In this document: positions 5,642 to 7,576 of the stretch, one piece after another
Layout: each line of letters begins with the position of its first letter
How positions within the stretch are numbered: the first letter of the stretch is position 1
From: an uncultured Thiotrichaceae bacterium
GTDB lineage: Bacteria; Pseudomonadota; Gammaproteobacteria; Thiotrichales; Thiotrichaceae
Assembly (NCBI GenBank): GCA_902727945.1
Contig: CACVAV010000069.1
Coordinates: 1,700-9,275 of the forward strand
DNA length: 7,576 nucleotides
Direction of reading: 5' to 3'
Translations under genes and position numbers: made by a program
Notes under the pieces: model-generated
Told to the model about the DNA's origin: nothing
Databases searched by the model: none
Seen by the model: only the letters and a program-made list of their open reading frames with translations

Positions 5642-7576
5642 CTAAAAACCCTGACCAACATACAGGAATGGCCGGGTGTCATAACTTTCAGTCTGTGCAA
5701 TACCGATAAAAGCAGGCCCCAGCGGCGTATCTGCGCCAATAAACACACTACCGGTCAGCAGTAAATCATCCGCCTCAATATCAGCATCATCACTCCAGAC
5801 ATTGCCAATCTCCGCCGTACCACCGACATAGAACTGCGCCACACCGCCCATGTCCGATAACTCATACAAATAAGCCAGACTGGCATTGAAGAGGTGATTA
5901 CCTGCCAGTTGATTCTCAGACAACCCGGACATACGCCCGAACCCACCCAATGACAAACCTTCGGTTAACAAATTTTCATCCGTAAATGTGGTACCGGCTT
6001 CCGCACTAAAGATCAGTCCATGTTGGTCTTTAGACCAGGCCCGATCAGAACGAACTCTGAAACGGTCAAAATCCTGATCACTGCCTAATTCATCCAGGCC
6101 TTTCGTATATTCGACAAATAAGCGACGACCTTCAGTAGGAATCCGGTCTTTATCCATCGTGTCAGTACGGTACTGAAAACGCAGACCGGCAGAATGAATC
6201 TGATCCGCCAGCTCCAGTTGCCCGGTGGTCACATCCGGCTTGATATAGCTGTAAAATGCGCCTGCACGTGCCTCCCCCCATTCACCAAACTCCCGCCCTA
6301 CATCTAAGCGCACACCTAGTTCGCGCCCCCGCACTTCCGCCAACCGGTCATTACCCTCATAGAAGAAAAAATCCCGCTGTTCATGCCAGAAATGCGGCTC
6401 AACAAACAAATCCTTCTCCGGAACCGGCTGATAAAATTCAGAATCAAAACGGATCGTGTCACCAATAATCAGGCTATTACTCCACTCACCGCCCTGCTCA
6501 TTAAAGCCACGGGAAATGCGGCTGACACCAAACTGATATTGCGTATCCCCTTCAAAATCATCACTCAGAGAAAAACCAAAGCGCAGCCGCTGCTTACCCG
6601 CCAGACTGGGTACCGCATTCACCTTTAAGATATACTGCCCCTGATTATTTTTCGCCAGATGGTGATCCACCAGGTCAAACTCACCCAGACCATAAATACT
6701 TTCTAAACCACGCTGCAAAATAGCTGCGTCAAACCGATCTCCCTCACTCACCCCAAGACGTTTACGCAATACATCGTCACTCAGGCCGGAATTATTATTA
6801 AACTCAATCCGTGCAATCCGCACATCCTCATCCGCCAGACTAGTCTGAATACGCTTCCCTGCTAAGCGTTGCGGAAGCTCATTTTTAACCGCCAACTTCT
6901 GTAAATGGCTCAACTGTTCTCTGGCAGCGTTTTCTCCCAGCGGAATCGTTTCACTCACCCGCTCAAAGGCCAGATTGCCAATATCCTTAATCCCCGGTTC
7001 AATCAGAATATCCTGAGGCTGCATCTGATCCAATTGCGGCTGCGTGGTTTTCAGCATCATTAACTGCATGGCCTGCAAGCCCACCGAAACGGCGGAGTCC
7101 AGTTTCTCCTGCTTCTCAAGGAAGGTCGGAATATTAACCACAATGAGAATATCAGCCCCCATCGCCCGCCCGACATCAACCGGCACATTATTAGAGACAA
7201 AACCATCCACCAACAAACGTCCATTGATATTCACCGGCGAAAACATGCCGGGAATTGCCATACTTGCCCGTACTGACTGCGCCAGATTACCTTGCTTCAG
7301 CACCACCGCCTGGCCGGTTTCAATATCCGTGGCCACAGCGCGAAACGGAATCGGTAACTGATCAAAGTTCTGAATATGATTGACGGGTGTGAACAAACTC
7401 CGCAGCTCAAACATCAGTTTTTGCCCGGTAACCAAGCCGCTGGGGCCTTTCAGCTTACTATCCTTCAGGCCTAACTCAAAACTGCTAAAAAAACCGGAAT
7501 TCACTTCTTTCTGGTGAAACTGCTGATCCTTACGTGGCTGGCTGTCCTCAAATAAATTCAACCACTCCAGCGAATT
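5642..7576 (-). CDS. Patatin-like phospholipase with POTRA and outer-membrane barrel (PlpD-like, 5' end missing)
   Basis: The frame is open to the right edge, so this is the C-terminal 644 residues; the true start and the oxyanion-hole and GxSxG serine motifs lie outside. The first in-frame start-like codon is TTG at 7561, but homology continues upstream (NSLEW), so it is not the start. Counting from that TTG, the rest of the patatin domain runs to about 210, with LPIPFRAVATDIETG at 69-83, RASMAIPGMFSPV at 98-110 and the catalytic-dyad aspartate Asp119 in LLVDGFVSNNVPVDV. One POTRA-like domain follows at about 248-317. Then comes an Omp85-type barrel at about 320-639, with LGGFGRMSGL at 538-547 and a terminal phenylalanine as expected for a BAM substrate. 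Known: PlpD of Pseudomonas and FplA of Fusobacterium are type Vd phospholipases presented at the cell surface. Expected substrates are membrane phospholipids. Asp-Gly is followed by Phe121 where Gly or Ala is usual. It is on the same strand as prkA but 366 bp upstream, so it is probably a separate unit. Confidence 0.93.
   Translation of the reverse strand, partial: NSLEWLNLFEDSQPRKDQQFHQKEVNSGFFSSFELGLKDSKLKGPSGLVTGQKLMFELRSLFTPVNHIQNFDQLPIPFRAVATDIETGQAVVLKQGNLAQSVRASMAIPGMFSPVNINGRLLVDGFVSNNVPVDVGRAMGADILIVVNIPTFLEKQEKLDSAVSVGLQAMQLMMLKTTQPQLDQMQPQDILIEPGIKDIGNLAFERVSETIPLGENAAREQLSHLQKLAVKNELPQRLAGKRIQTSLADEDVRIARIEFNNNSGLSDDVLRKRLGVSEGDRFDAAILQRGLESIYGLGEFDLVDHHLAKNNQGQYILKVNAVPSLAGKQRLRFGFSLSDDFEGDTQYQFGVSRISRGFNEQGGEWSNSLIIGDTIRFDSEFYQPVPEKDLFVEPHFWHEQRDFFFYEGNDRLAEVRGRELGVRLDVGREFGEWGEARAGAFYSYIKPDVTTGQLELADQIHSAGLRFQYRTDTMDKDRIPTEGRRLFVEYTKGLDELGSDQDFDRFRVRSDRAWSKDQHGLIFSAEAGTTFTDENLLTEGLSLGGFGRMSGLSENQLAGNHLFNASLAYLYELSDMGGVAQFYVGGTAEIGNVWSDDADIEADDLLLTGSVFIGADTPLGPAFIGIAQTESYDTRPFLYVGQGF

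Noticed and set aside
7044..7361. Plus-strand 105-codon frame antisense to the patatin gene
   Set aside because: Fully overlapped by conserved patatin motifs on the minus strand, so it is a shadow frame.

Overview
The window looks like chromosomal DNA of a Gram-negative gammaproteobacterium. Two genes point this way: an outer-membrane beta-barrel protein ending in phenylalanine and a lipoprotein with a clear lipobox. The main block, prkA (yeaG) - yeaH - spoVR (ycgB), is a three-gene stationary-phase/stress locus common in Pseudomonas, Oceanospirillales, Alteromonadales and relatives. Base composition is fairly balanced by eye. The sequence does not allow a genus call.

All five genes are read from the minus strand, so in transcription order they run from the right end to the left. 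(1) 5642-7576 is the C-terminal part of a patatin-like phospholipase fused to one POTRA domain and an Omp85-type barrel (PlpD-like, type Vd secretion). Its 5' end, including the catalytic serine motif, lies outside the window. (2) 5276-5641 is a 366-bp gene-free spacer with several palindromes and a candidate promoter for the next operon. (3) 3353-5275 is prkA, an AAA+ protein historically called a serine kinase. (4) 2072-3337 is yeaH, a DUF444 protein with a von Willebrand factor A-type metal site. (5) 552-2069 is spoVR. (6) 363-551 is an AT-rich spacer with a candidate promoter. (7) 1-362 is the N-terminal part of a lipoprotein that resembles the YtkA/FixH-like family.

prkA, yeaH and spoVR are separated by only 15 and 2 bp. 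Each has a good Shine-Dalgarno sequence about 9 nt before its ATG, so they almost certainly form one operon. An AAA+ ATPase next to a VWA-type protein recalls the MoxR/VWA architecture, in which the ATPase remodels or activates a target through the VWA adaptor. SpoVR, whose biochemical role is unresolved, is the natural candidate partner or client. This locus is the most interesting system in the window: it is widespread and well conserved, but mechanistically poorly understood.

Secondary points are a G8 homopolymer in the yeaH glycine-rich linker, palindromes upstream of prkA, and an unusual Asp-Gly-Phe at the patatin catalytic aspartate. I saw no tRNA, rRNA, CRISPR array, insertion sequence or convincing intrinsic terminator.
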